Numbered from the stretch's first letter, positions 48,987-56,935 are shown. The stretch is DNA of 64,000 bases from Kitasatospora sp. NBC_01250 (GCF_036226465.1 NZ_CP108476.1:3038001-3102000); one strand, 5' to 3'. Numbers and translations are program-made. Notes: generated from the sequence alone by a model not told the origin.

Positions 48987-50240
48987 ATGGGAACACTCAA
49001 CTCCTTTCGCAGCTTTCCCATGTCGGTACGCCTGCTCCTGGTCAACCAGTTCGGTGTTGATCTGGGCTTCTACGTACTGATCCCCTATCTCGCAACCCAC
49101 CTCGACCGGGATCTCGGAATGTCGGCGGCCTTGATCGGATTGATCCTCGGGGTGCGCAACCTCTGCTCGCAGTGCCTGTTCGTCCTGGGCGGCAGCGCCA
49201 CCGACCGGCTCGGCGCACACCTGGTCATCCCGGCCGGCTGCCTGCTGCGCACGGTCGGATTCGGGCTCTTCGCCTGCGGCGACGGCATCCACCTGGTGCT
49301 CGCCGCCTCCGCCCTCACCGGGCTCTCGGCCGCACTCTTCTATCCGTCCGTCCGCGCCTATCTGACGGTGGAATCCGGCGATCGCGCGGCCGAGGCATTC
49401 GGGCTGCTGAACATTGTCTCCACCGCGGGCAGCCTGGCGGGTCTGGCCCTGGGCAGCATGCTGATCCTGCTCGACTTCCGCCTGTGCGCACTGGCCGCCA
49501 CGGTGATGTTCGCCGTATTGACCGTCGCGCAGATCTTCGCATTGCCCCGCCAGCAGACCGTCAGCGCCCGTCCGGGCGTGCTGGAGGAATTGCGCGAGGC
49601 TCTCGGCAATCGCGGCTTTCTCGCCTTCTCGGCCACCATGGTGGGAATGGCCACGATGGAGAACCAGATGTTCCTGCTGATGCCGGACGGCGCCCGGGCG
49701 GCCTCCGGCTGGGACGGCGCGGGTGCCATCCCGCCGACCCTGGGCACCCTCGCCAACCTCGCCCTCCAACTGCGGATCACCCGCCGCGTGCGGGCGGGCG
49801 GCGACATCGGGCGGTGGGTCGGTCCCGGCCTGGCGCTGATGGGCCTGGGGTTCCTGCCGCCCGCCCTGGTGGCCGGGCTGCACCACCCGCCCGGTCTCGC
49901 CGCGATCGCGGTGCGCCTGGTGCCGGTCTGCGCGGGCGCCTGCGTGCTGTACTTCGGCGTCATGGTGGCGCAGCCGGCGGTGATGGAGCTGATCCCCAAG
50001 TTCGGCCGCACCGACCTGACCGGCACCTACTTCGGGCTCTTCTACCTCTTCTCCGGCTTCGCCTCGGCCGGCGGCAACTTCCTGGTCGGCTGGACCATGG
50101 ACCTGGCCCGGCACACCGGCCGGGCCTGGCTGCCCTGGGCCTGCTGCACGGCCTTCGGCCTGTTCTCCGCGGCCGGCGCGGCCTGGCTGCACCACCTGCG
50201 GGCGCTCCCGGCTGATCGCCACGCCGCACTCGCGGCCTGA
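48987..50240 (+). CDS. MFS transporter
   Basis: A 417-residue major facilitator with 12 helices and the loop 2-3 motif GGSATDRLGAHLV (GxxxDRxGRR-like) near residue 67. It belongs to the drug:H+ antiporter-like group by general sequence; the substrate is unknown. The ATG has only a distant gggag and is the first in frame. It converges on the caspase operon, with a strong hairpin between. Upstream DNA (48806-48986) is AT-richer and includes gtaaatatgg, a plausible promoter region for the two divergent transporters. Confidence 0.88.
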   Translation: MGTLNSFRSFPMSVRLLLVNQFGVDLGFYVLIPYLATHLDRDLGMSAALIGLILGVRNLCSQCLFVLGGSATDRLGAHLVIPAGCLLRTVGFGLFACGDGIHLVLAASALTGLSAALFYPSVRAYLTVESGDRAAEAFGLLNIVSTAGSLAGLALGSMLILLDFRLCALAATVMFAVLTVAQIFALPRQQTVSARPGVLEELREALGNRGFLAFSATMVGMATMENQMFLLMPDGARAASGWDGAGAIPPTLGTLANLALQLRITRRVRAGGDIGRWVGPGLALMGLGFLPPALVAGLHHPPGLAAIAVRLVPVCAGACVLYFGVMVAQPAVMELIPKFGRTDLTGTYFGLFYLFSGFASAGGNFLVGWTMDLARHTGRAWLPWACCTAFGLFSAAGAAWLHHLRALPADRHAALAA

Positions 50241-50250
50241 GCCTTCCAGA

Positions 50251-50307
50251 GCCTGTCCGGTGGATCCTGCCCGGCGTCCCGCGCCCGGCAGGATCCACCG
50301 GACAGGC
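50251..50307. terminator. 21-bp perfect stem between MFS gene and caspase operon
   Basis: Arms 50251-50271 and 50287-50307 are exact complements around a 15-base loop. It lies between two convergent genes and can end transcription in both directions. Confidence 0.88.
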
Positions 50308-50319
50308 CCGGACGCACCG

Positions 50320-51288
50320 TCAGCCCGCTGCCCGGTGCTGCGCCCAGCGCAGCGCCTCGCGCACCCGCTGGGTGTCCGGGTCCCGCGGCCCGAGCGCCTG
50401 CTCGGCGTCCTGCAGGATCGCCGTGAACAGCTGGACGGCCTGGGCTGCGCGGCCCGGCCGGTCGGCCTCGGCCACCTGGACCGCGAACCGGCTGCGCGCC
50501 AGCAGTCCTTCGCGGCTGCGCGCGGTGCCGTGGGCGGCGTTGCGGGTCAGCGCCAGGTCGGCGCTGGTGTGGGTGATCCGGTGGCACGGGTTGGGCGCCA
50601 GGATCCGGCGCCGGTTCGGCATGTCGTCCGGCACCCGGCCCAGCGCCACCTCGATCCGGCGGTGGATCAGCGGCAGGTCCAGGTGGGGCGGCCCGTCCGG
50701 CACGCCGTCCCGCAGCAGCTCGACCAGGTGGGCGGCGAAGCTGGTGGTGCGCGCGGCGGGCGGGGCCAGCGCCTTGCGCGTACGGTCGGCGGCGGTGAGC
50801 AGGTTGACGTCACCGGCGGCGGGCAGGTCCAGCGCCCGCCCGGCGAAGCAGCAGTCCAGCCAGGCCAGCCGGTGGCGCGCGCGGCTCTCCGGGCCCGCCA
50901 GCAGCTCCAGCACGGCCGCGGCGGGCAGCGCCGTGCTCGGCGCCCGCTGCTCCTCGGTGCCCGGCAGCGCGAAGTGCAGCCGCCCGCCCGCGTCCAGCAC
51001 GCCGTGGCCCGCGTAGTAGAAGAGCAGCAGGTCCTCGCTGCCCGCGGCGACGGCCGCGAGCGGGCCGAGCACCTCGCCCGGGCTCTGCGGGTCGCTGATC
51101 CTGATCACCCGGTCCCAGTCGAGCGGCCCGTGGGCCCCGGCCAGCGCGTCCGCCAACTCGTCGACGGCGGCGTGGGCCTGGGGCAGCGGGTCCAGCCCCT
51201 CGGCGTGGAAAGTGCCGACCGAGACCAGCACCGCCGAGGAGCGCGCGGGATCGGGCAGCAGCGGCGGCCAGTCCACCGCCCCGCTCAC
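50320..51288 (-). CDS. Caspase-like protease, EACC1-associated type
   Basis: A C14-type cysteine protease of 322 residues. Its p20-like core starts at about residue 16 (RSSAVLVSVGTF). It has the catalytic His95 in FYYAGHG and the catalytic Cys147 in WLDCCFAGRA, the D-C-C-F-x-G form common in bacterial caspases. The C-terminal part (about 240-322) is helical (QLFTAILQDAEQALGPRDPDTQRVREALRW) and resembles a TPR-like or winged tail. GTG 51288 overlaps the EACC1 stop (GTGA). In known systems of this design the protease is the effector, kept inactive until a signal through the partner. Its targets are not known. Confidence 0.87.
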   Translation of the reverse strand: MSGAVDWPPLLPDPARSSAVLVSVGTFHAEGLDPLPQAHAAVDELADALAGAHGPLDWDRVIRISDPQSPGEVLGPLAAVAAGSEDLLLFYYAGHGVLDAGGRLHFALPGTEEQRAPSTALPAAAVLELLAGPESRARHRLAWLDCCFAGRALDLPAAGDVNLLTAADRTRKALAPPAARTTSFAAHLVELLRDGVPDGPPHLDLPLIHRRIEVALGRVPDDMPNRRRILAPNPCHRITHTSADLALTRNAAHGTARSREGLLARSRFAVQVAEADRPGRAAQAVQLFTAILQDAEQALGPRDPDTQRVREALRWAQHRAAG

Positions 51289-51653
51289 TCGTCCTCGGGA
51301 TCGAGGAACCCCTCGACCCGGTCGAGCACCGCCTGGACGTCCGCGAGGCCGTCCGCGCTGATCTTCAGCTCGGTGCCGTCGGGCCGGTGCAGGGTGATCT
51401 TCACCTGGCCCTTGCCGCGGCGCAGCCGGGAGGCGAGCCAGAGCGTGAACGGCTGCAGCACCAGCGGCCCGAGTTCGGTGGCGTACTGCACGGCGTCGGC
51501 CACCCCGCCCTGCTCCCCCGGCCCGGGCGGGACCAGCCGGTTGGTCACCCGGCCGCGCAACGCGCCGTCCTGGCTGAGGAATTCGCGCAGGTCGCGGGCG
51601 TCGGTGTCGACCTCGTCGGGGTCGCCGTCGAAGCTGATCAGAAACTCGGTCAT
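51285..51653 (-). CDS. Effector-associated constant component EACC1
   Basis: A 122-residue protein that matches the EACC1 family described as a fixed partner of diverse effectors in actinobacterial conflict systems. It starts with a ferredoxin-like ISFDGDPDEVDTDARDLREFL, then an RLVPPGPGEQGGVADAVQY segment. A hydrophobic helix follows (LGPLVLQPFTLWLASRL), with a basic turn and VKITLHRPDGTELKISADGLADVQAVLDRV at the end. It is expected to couple an upstream sensor to the caspase effector. It sits between the repeat tract and the overlapping caspase gene. Confidence 0.82.
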   Translation of the reverse strand: MTEFLISFDGDPDEVDTDARDLREFLSQDGALRGRVTNRLVPPGPGEQGGVADAVQYATELGPLVLQPFTLWLASRLRRGKGQVKITLHRPDGTELKISADGLADVQAVLDRVEGFLDPEDE

Positions 51654-51680
51654 CGGGAGGGCTCCTGGTGGTCGAAGAAG

Positions 51681-51769
51681 GCTCGGAACCGCGGCTCGGA
51701 ACCGCGGCTCGGAACCGCGGCTCGGGACGGCGGCTCGGGACGGCGGCTCGGCTGCGGCTCAGAACTGCG
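51681..51769. repeat. 13-bp tandem repeat inside the caspase operon
   Basis: About seven units of gctcggaaccgcg and variants (three identical, two gctcgggacggcg, one shortened to 11 bases, one gctcagaactgcg). The tract covers the last codons of the 51759-53018 gene and most of the 105-base gap before EACC1. It may have expanded recently and could affect EACC1 expression. Confidence 0.85.
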
Positions 51770-53018
51770 GACGGGCGGGCGCGGGGCCCGGCGGCCGAGG
51801 CGGCGCGGCGGGCGCCGACCCGTTCGCCACCGGGCCGGCGCCGGTGGCGACGAAGCGGTCGTCGAAGAGCGGGCGGTGGCTGAGCACCTGGTACGGCAGC
51901 CGCAGCGCCCCGGCCGCCTCGCCGAGGTCGCCGAACGCGCTCAGCGTCTGCTCCACCCAGCCGTAGTGGCCCGGGGGCAGCCCCTGCGCATAGGTGTGCG
52001 GCAGCGGTTCCAGGTTGACCGCGGCGAGGTTGGCCAGCGCCGCCGCCCGCTCCGCCCCGAGCACCGGCAGCACCGCGGCCGGAGCCGCCGGGCCGCCCAG
52101 CAGCCCGGCCAGCAGGTGCGCCAACTCGGCTGTCGAGCCCGCCCGTTGCTGCTCGGCGCCGACCAGGGTGAGCCGCATCCGGTAGCCCGGGTGCACCGCG
52201 CGCTGCACCGCCTGCGCCAGGCACCCGGCGGCCTCGTGCGCCGCCGGGTCGCCCGGCCGGCTCAGCTGCCAGGTCGAGGCCGTCCGCGCGGGCGCGGCCA
52301 GCCGCTGGTACTCCTGGGCGTAGCGGGCCAGTTCGTCGATCTCGGGCCGGGCCAGCTGCTGCGCCGCCAGCGCAACCGAGAGCACGGTGCGCTCCGGCCG
52401 GTCGGCCAGCGCCGCCCAGAACGGCTCCCAACCGACGCCAGCCCCGGCGAGGTTGTGGGCCACCACGGCATGACTGCGGTCGGTGTCGGTCCGGCTCAGC
52501 GGCCGGGCCGTCAACCGCTTGCGCAGCTCGACCACCACCGCCGCCCGCCGCTCGCCACCGGCGCTGTCACCGGCGCCGCTACCAGCACTGGCACCGGCGC
52601 CGGTGCTGCCACCGAACGGATCGAGTTCGGCCAGCAACTCGCCTTCCTCGGTGATCTCCTGGCCCACCACGTGCGGCGGCAGCTGCGCCAGCCGTCCCCG
52701 CAGCGCACCGGCGAGCGCCTGCGCCGCCTCGGGCGTGGCGCCCGCCGCCTGGCCGAGCAGCACGCAGCGCAGCAGGCCGCGCCCCGGCTCGCTGATGTGG
52801 CGCAGCTCGAAGCGGACCGCCTCGCCGGGGCGGCACAGCCCGGCCAGCCAGGCGAGTTCGGCCGCCGAGGCCTGTCGCCGGCGCTCCTCCTCGGGCACGT
52901 CGGCATAGCCGCGGTGGGCGTGCAGCGAGCGGGCCGGCGCCAGGCGCAGCCCGACCCAGGCCCAGCTGCCGGCCTCCGTGGTGTGCGACAGCACGCCCGG
53001 GGTCACCGGCCGCGTCAC
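51759..53018 (-). CDS. Unknown protein of the caspase-EACC1 operon
   Basis: A 419-residue protein that I do not recognise. It has no signal peptide or clear membrane helix. The N-terminal 110 residues (SWAWVGLRLAPARSLHAHRGYADVPEEERRRQASAAELAWLAGL and an RFELRHI strand) look like an alpha/beta domain. Residues about 150-165 are a Gly/Ala/Ser-repeat spacer (GAGASAGSGAG). The second half repeats a similar pattern (WQLSRPGD...MRLTLVG), so the protein may be an internal duplication. GTG 53018 overlaps the membrane gene stop (GTGA). It is a candidate sensor or adaptor between the membrane protein and EACC1, from position only. Confidence 0.72.
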   Translation of the reverse strand: MTRPVTPGVLSHTTEAGSWAWVGLRLAPARSLHAHRGYADVPEEERRRQASAAELAWLAGLCRPGEAVRFELRHISEPGRGLLRCVLLGQAAGATPEAAQALAGALRGRLAQLPPHVVGQEITEEGELLAELDPFGGSTGAGASAGSGAGDSAGGERRAAVVVELRKRLTARPLSRTDTDRSHAVVAHNLAGAGVGWEPFWAALADRPERTVLSVALAAQQLARPEIDELARYAQEYQRLAAPARTASTWQLSRPGDPAAHEAAGCLAQAVQRAVHPGYRMRLTLVGAEQQRAGSTAELAHLLAGLLGGPAAPAAVLPVLGAERAAALANLAAVNLEPLPHTYAQGLPPGHYGWVEQTLSAFGDLGEAAGALRLPYQVLSHRPLFDDRFVATGAGPVANGSAPAAPPRPPGPAPARPQF

Positions 53019-54055
53019 GGCCGGGCCGGCTCGCCGGTGCTCCAGCCGTCCCCGATGGTCGGCGGCCCCTGCGGCTGCTCCGGTGCGGGCGCGGGCACGA
53101 CCGGCCCCGGCACGACAGGACCAGGGACGACCGGGCCGGGGACGACCGGGCCGGGCACCGGTGCCGGCGCGGCGGCCGTCGCACGCTCCAGGTACGGCGC
53201 CGGCGCAGGCGCCGCGGCGGCGACCGGGCCGGACGTCCGCGGGTGCTCCACCTGCGGCGCGCGGCCACCGCCGAAGCCGAACTGCTCCGGCACCTCTTCG
53301 CGTTCGATCGCGGTCACCAGCCCCTCCCGGCAGACCGCGTGCACCGCCTCCCGCATCGCCCGCACGTTCTCGGTGCGCAGCATCGCCCAGGCCAGGTCGG
53401 CCTGCCCGAAGACGCTGCCGAGCGAGTCCCCGACGAAGCGCGCGATCAGCCGCCAGCCACGCCGGGTGCGCCACATCTGCCACCCCAGGTACAGGCTGTC
53501 GCCGTACCGGAAGACCGAGATGACCGCCTCGCAGTCGCCGTTGCTCAGCGCGAGCCGGCCGTTGGACTGCTGGGCACCGTAACCGGTCTTCAGGCGGCGG
53601 TAGTTGACGCCGAGCGGGAAGGACCGCCGGGCCACCACGCCGCAGATCTTGTAGTAGGTCGACTGCACGTCCTGCTCGCTGCGGTTCTCCAGCAGCACCC
53701 GCCACTCGCCGATCGGCTCGGTGAGCTTGCCGCAGAAGAGCACCAGCAGGAATATCACCGGCACGTCGAAGACCACGAACAGCGCGAAGCCCCCGATCGA
53801 GGAGCCGCTGCTCTCCCCGTACTGGCCCGAATCGGTGCTTCCGGCCAACGACATGATGAGGAAGGGAAGTTGGACGAGCAGCGCGATCCAGGAGATCAGC
53901 GCCGCGCGCAGCCAGAGCTGGAGCACCGTCCGCCCGGAGACCCGGTCGTCCAGCGCTGTCTCGACCTGCTCGTGCCTCAGTGTCTTGTCCAGATACGCGG
54001 CGTTGCCGTCACCCCCGACCCAGCCGGGTACCGGCAGCGCGTTTCCGAATGGCAT
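53015..54055 (-). CDS. Two-helix membrane protein of the caspase-EACC1 operon
   Basis: The first gene of the operon encodes 346 residues. A short N-terminus precedes two membrane helices at residues about 47-72 (ALISWIALLVQLPFLIMSLAG) and 87-107 (FALFVVFDVPVIFLLVLFCGK). A cytosolic domain of about 150 residues (YYKICGVVARRSFPLGVNYRRLKTG...LGWQMWRTRRGW) and a Pro-rich tail with VVPGP repeats follow. ATG 54055 has ggggga upstream. The layout suggests a membrane-located sensor or anchor for the conflict system. No known family was recognised. Confidence 0.75.
   Translation of the reverse strand: MPFGNALPVPGWVGGDGNAAYLDKTLRHEQVETALDDRVSGRTVLQLWLRAALISWIALLVQLPFLIMSLAGSTDSGQYGESSGSSIGGFALFVVFDVPVIFLLVLFCGKLTEPIGEWRVLLENRSEQDVQSTYYKICGVVARRSFPLGVNYRRLKTGYGAQQSNGRLALSNGDCEAVISVFRYGDSLYLGWQMWRTRRGWRLIARFVGDSLGSVFGQADLAWAMLRTENVRAMREAVHAVCREGLVTAIEREEVPEQFGFGGGRAPQVEHPRTSGPVAAAAPAPAPYLERATAAAPAPVPGPVVPGPVVPGPVVPGPVVPAPAPEQPQGPPTIGDGWSTGEPARP
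53094..53153 (-). repeat. 15-bp tandem repeat encoding VVPGP units
   Basis: Four 15-base units in frame encode PVVPG-type pentapeptides in the C-terminal tail of the two-helix membrane protein. Two units are identical, which fits recent duplication. Confidence 0.85.
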
Positions 54056-54184
54056 GTGTGTCCCCCGATCCAACAGGCCGTCAACTGCGCTGTGCATCGT
54101 GGCACATGGCCGCCGATGCTGTCACCTGCGGTGACCGCCCCGACGGACAGGGTGACCAAGGTGTTGCAGAACCCTGGCCACCCC

Positions 54185-54259
54185 GTTGTCCGACGTTGTC
54201 CGACGGAGTTGTCCGACGGAGTTGTCAGGCGGAGTTGTCAGGCGGAGTTGTCCGACGGA
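54185..54259. repeat. 13-bp tandem repeat upstream of the caspase operon
   Basis: Nearly six units of gttgtccgacgga or gttgtcaggcgga (first copy 10 bases long) fill the middle of the 227-base gap before the operon's first gene. It has the same unit length as the tract inside the operon but a different sequence. It lies 130-205 bases upstream of the 54055 start, in the region where promoter or regulator binding is expected. Confidence 0.85.
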
Positions 54260-54282
54260 CCGTCAACGCCCTTCGACGCCCG

Positions 54283-54987
54283 TCAGCGCCCGTCAGCGCC
54301 CGCCAGCAGCGCCGGCAGCTCGGCGATCGAGCCCAGCACGTGCGTCGCGCCGTCCGCCCGCAGCCGCTCGGCCTGGTGCGCGCCGGTCAGCACGCCCGCC
54401 ACCACGCTCGCCCCCGCCCGGGTGCCGGTGAGCATGTCGTAGCCGGTGTCGCCGACCACCGCGACCTGGCGCACCGAGTCGGTCCCGGTGCGCAGCAGCG
54501 CGGTGAGCGCCAGGTCCGGGAACGGGCGGCCGCGGCCCGCGTCGGCCGGGCAGAGCGTCAGGTCGGCGATCTCCTGCCAGCCGAGCGCCGACAGGATCCG
54601 GTCCTGGGTGGCCCGGGAGAAGCCGGTGGTGAGCACCACCTTGCGGCCCTGGGCGCGCAGTTCGGCGATCGCCTCGGCCGCGCCCGGCAGTGCGGCGCAG
54701 TGCCCGGCGTCGACCAGGTCGTGGTAGGCCTGCTCGAAGGCGGCGTTGGCCCGCTGGGCCTTCTCCTCCTCGCCGAACAGGTGGCGGAAGACCGAGATCT
54801 TGGACTCGCCCATGGTGGTGCGGACGTACGCCAGCATCTCCTGGTGCTCGTCGCTGCCGGCCACCACGCCCAGCGCGCCGGCCGCGGCCTGGAAGGCCTG
54901 CTCGACCAGGCCGTCGTCGGCCACGGTGGTACCGGCCATGTCGAGCACGACCAGGCGGATGGACTCGGCGGTGTTGTCAGTCGTCAT
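54283..54987 (-). CDS. Phosphonatase-like HAD hydrolase (PhnX-like)
   Basis: A 234-residue HAD protein with two hallmarks of C-P hydrolases. Motif I reads DMAGT, so the second Asp of ordinary HADs is Ala (residue 18), as in phosphonoacetaldehyde hydrolase. The cap has MGESK with Lys63 where PhnX has its Schiff-base Lys (MGxxK). VVGDTGYDMLTGTRAGA supplies the metal Asp. It belongs to the phosphonatase-like group that occurs next to FAD amine oxidoreductases. It should cleave an aldehyde-type phosphonate made by its neighbour, releasing phosphate; the exact substrate is unproven. It starts 12 bases after the FAD gene. Confidence 0.88.
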   Translation of the reverse strand: MTTDNTAESIRLVVLDMAGTTVADDGLVEQAFQAAAGALGVVAGSDEHQEMLAYVRTTMGESKISVFRHLFGEEEKAQRANAAFEQAYHDLVDAGHCAALPGAAEAIAELRAQGRKVVLTTGFSRATQDRILSALGWQEIADLTLCPADAGRGRPFPDLALTALLRTGTDSVRQVAVVGDTGYDMLTGTRAGASVVAGVLTGAHQAERLRADGATHVLGSIAELPALLAGADGR

Positions 54988-54999
54988 CAGTGCTGTTCC

Positions 55000-56121
55000 T
55001 CACAGGTTGATCTGGTCGGCGGTGGTCTCGGCGATCGCCGGGGAGCAGGTCATGCCGCGCCCGCCGGGCCCGGTGACCAGCCAGACGCCGTCGCGCACCT
55101 GCTGGCGGTGGACCACCCGGGTGGTGTCGGTGCACTGCGCGTACACCCCGGCCCAGCGGCGGCGGATCCGCGGCAGCGGGCGGCCCAGCAGCTCCTCGGC
55201 CACGGTGGTCAGGTGCTCGTACGGCTCCTCGACCACGTCGAAGTTGAACGGGTGCTCGTACTCGTGGGTGTCGCCGATGGTCAGGCCGCCGTCCTTGCGC
55301 TGCACCACCAGCAGCTGCATCTTGTGCTCGGCGGCCACCGGCGGCTGCGGCTGCGCCTGCTGCAGGCCGCTGAGCGCGCTGCCCGTGTAGGCGGGGTAGT
55401 AGCGGAAGCTGTCCGCGTCGGCGACGGCCGTGGTCAGCTCCTCGCCCAGCGGGTCGGTCTGCATCATCTGCAGCCGGACCCGGCGCACCGGCAGGTCGGG
55501 GACCAGCTCGCGGACCAGGCCGCCGAGCCAGGCGCCGGTGCACAGCACCACGACGTCGCCGGTGTGCACCTGACCGTGGTCGTCGCGGACCGCGTTCTCG
55601 CCGATCACCTCGCGCACCTCGCGCCCGGGCAAGAAGGTGTAGCGGCCGCTGGCCAGCAGCGCCTCGCGCAGCGCGGGCTGCGCGGTGCGCGGCTCCACGG
55701 CGCCGTCGCGCTCGCAGTGCAGCGCGCCCAGCAGCTTGCCGCGCAGCGCGGGGTTGAGCGCCCGCGTCCGGGCCTCGTCGAGCAGCCGGTAGCCGCGCTG
55801 CTCGGCATCGGGCAGGGTCAGCGCCTGCTCGGCGACGGCCAGCTCGGCCTCGGTGCGGACCACGGTGAGCGAGCCGGCCGGACGGAAGCCGAGCGCCGGC
55901 ACCCGCTCGCCGATCCGCTCCCACAGCTCGCGGGCGCGCAGCGCGGTCGCCAGCTCCTCGCCACCGGCGCGGCCACCGACCCACACCAGGCCGAAGTTGC
56001 GTACCGAGGCGCCACGGGCCTCGGCTTCACGCTCGATGTGGACCACCTCATGGCCGCGCTCGACGGCCTGCCAGGCGTGCATGGTGCCGAGTACGCCTGC
56101 TCCAACGACTATGACTCTCAT
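55000..56121 (-). CDS. FAD-dependent oxidoreductase of phosphonate catabolism (TIGR03364 type)
   Basis: A 373-residue DAO-family flavoprotein with the FAD motif VVGAGVLGTMHAWQAVERGHEVVHIERE at residues 4-31 and the C-terminal GPGGRGMTCSPAIAE FAD loop. In this subgroup, which is typically adjacent to phosphonatase-like hydrolases, the expected role is oxidative deamination of an aminophosphonate to an aldehyde. This fits the next gene. ATG 56121 is chosen because it begins the FAD strand directly; upstream in-frame starts fall in the operator region. Two operator copies lie 70-122 bases upstream. Confidence 0.88.
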   Translation of the reverse strand: MRVIVVGAGVLGTMHAWQAVERGHEVVHIEREAEARGASVRNFGLVWVGGRAGGEELATALRARELWERIGERVPALGFRPAGSLTVVRTEAELAVAEQALTLPDAEQRGYRLLDEARTRALNPALRGKLLGALHCERDGAVEPRTAQPALREALLASGRYTFLPGREVREVIGENAVRDDHGQVHTGDVVVLCTGAWLGGLVRELVPDLPVRRVRLQMMQTDPLGEELTTAVADADSFRYYPAYTGSALSGLQQAQPQPPVAAEHKMQLLVVQRKDGGLTIGDTHEYEHPFNFDVVEEPYEHLTTVAEELLGRPLPRIRRRWAGVYAQCTDTTRVVHRQQVRDGVWLVTGPGGRGMTCSPAIAETTADQINL

Positions 56122-56190
56122 GGCGTCCAGCCTGCGTGGCCCAGGTGGCCGCGAGGTGGCCGACTCGCCACGAGAGAGCGAATAGTTATC

Positions 56191-56243
56191 AAGTTGTACA
56201 GCCAACCCAGGCCCAAACCGGGAGAAGTTGTACAGCCAACTTC
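56191..56243 (-). promoter_or_regulatory. Phosphonate-regulon operators, sites D1 and D2
   Basis: Two copies of the shared operator lie before the FAD/phosphonatase operon. D1 (56191-56208) has arms aagttg and caaccc. D2 (56224-56243) has perfect 7-bp arms gaagttg/caacttc. Both have spacer tacagc (gctgta on the gene's strand). Centres are 34 bases apart, about three helical turns, which suits cooperative binding or looping. Confidence 0.87.
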
Positions 56244-56265
56244 ACAATCGCCGGGCCACACCCCC

Positions 56266-56802
56266 TCAGTCGGCGGTCACCCGGCCGCCTTCCCGCACCA
56301 CTCTCGCCCGCAGGTAGTTGCGCCGCCCGAAGTGCGGCTCGTCCACCGCCGTCAGCTCCTCCACCTGGAACCGGTAGAGCGCCGCCGCCCCGCCCCCGGC
56401 CAGGAACTGCGCCCGCACCTGCGGATCCTGCGCGAAGCTCGGGTACCGCCCCTGGTACGCCGCCAGCGCCGCCTCGGCCTGGTGCCCCCAGGCCTCGCCC
56501 GCCCGCCCGGCCAGCTGCACCCCGCGCAGCTGCTCGCCGAAGACCGGCGGCGGCAGGAAGACCGTGGCCGCCGCCCGCGCCTGCTCCGACAGGTGCAGGC
56601 TGTGCCGGGTCGAGCGCTCGCTGACGAAATAGAGCACCAGGTCGTCGTCGAACGCGTAGAAGGCGAGGTTGGCGTGCGGGCCGTGCTCGGGCCCCGCGGT
56701 GGCCAGGGTCAGCACCATGGATTCGGCCAGCAGGCCTTCCACGCCCTTGCGGAGTTCCTCGGCGGGCCAGTCGCCCTGGATGTTGTCGAGCCGGTACGGC
56801 AT
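56266..56802 (-). CDS. Pyridoxamine 5'-phosphate oxidase-family protein
   Basis: A 178-residue protein with the split-barrel FMN or F420-binding fold: ESMVLTLATAGPEHGPHANLAFYAFDDDLVLYFVSERSTRHSLHL at residues 28-72, then a VQLAGRAGEAWG strand. It resembles general stress or heme-utilisation-like flavoproteins more than true PdxH. ATG 56802 has aagggga upstream. It lies just upstream of the operator pair on the same strand, so it is probably outside the phosphonate operon, though readthrough is possible. Function is unknown. Confidence 0.82.
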   Translation of the reverse strand: MPYRLDNIQGDWPAEELRKGVEGLLAESMVLTLATAGPEHGPHANLAFYAFDDDLVLYFVSERSTRHSLHLSEQARAAATVFLPPPVFGEQLRGVQLAGRAGEAWGHQAEAALAAYQGRYPSFAQDPQVRAQFLAGGGAAALYRFQVEELTAVDEPHFGRRNYLRARVVREGGRVTAD

Positions 56803-56935
56803 GCGCGTCCCCTTCGACCGACCAGTGGGACCGGCACAGGGGGCGTCGGCCCGGGGTCTCATGCTGCTCCCGCGGCCCCGGCCGCACAAGGGTGCGGATC
56901 ACCGCCGCGGGCCGGGCGGCACCGCACCCGTACGA

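Noticed and set aside
50251..50307. Long inverted repeat as ends of a small mobile element
   Set aside because: It is a single stem with a 15-base loop located exactly between convergent stops, with no target duplication or internal gene. A terminator is the simpler reading.
53094..54259. Tandem repeats as a CRISPR array
   Set aside because: Units of 13-15 bases are contiguous, with no unique spacers, and no cas gene is nearby.
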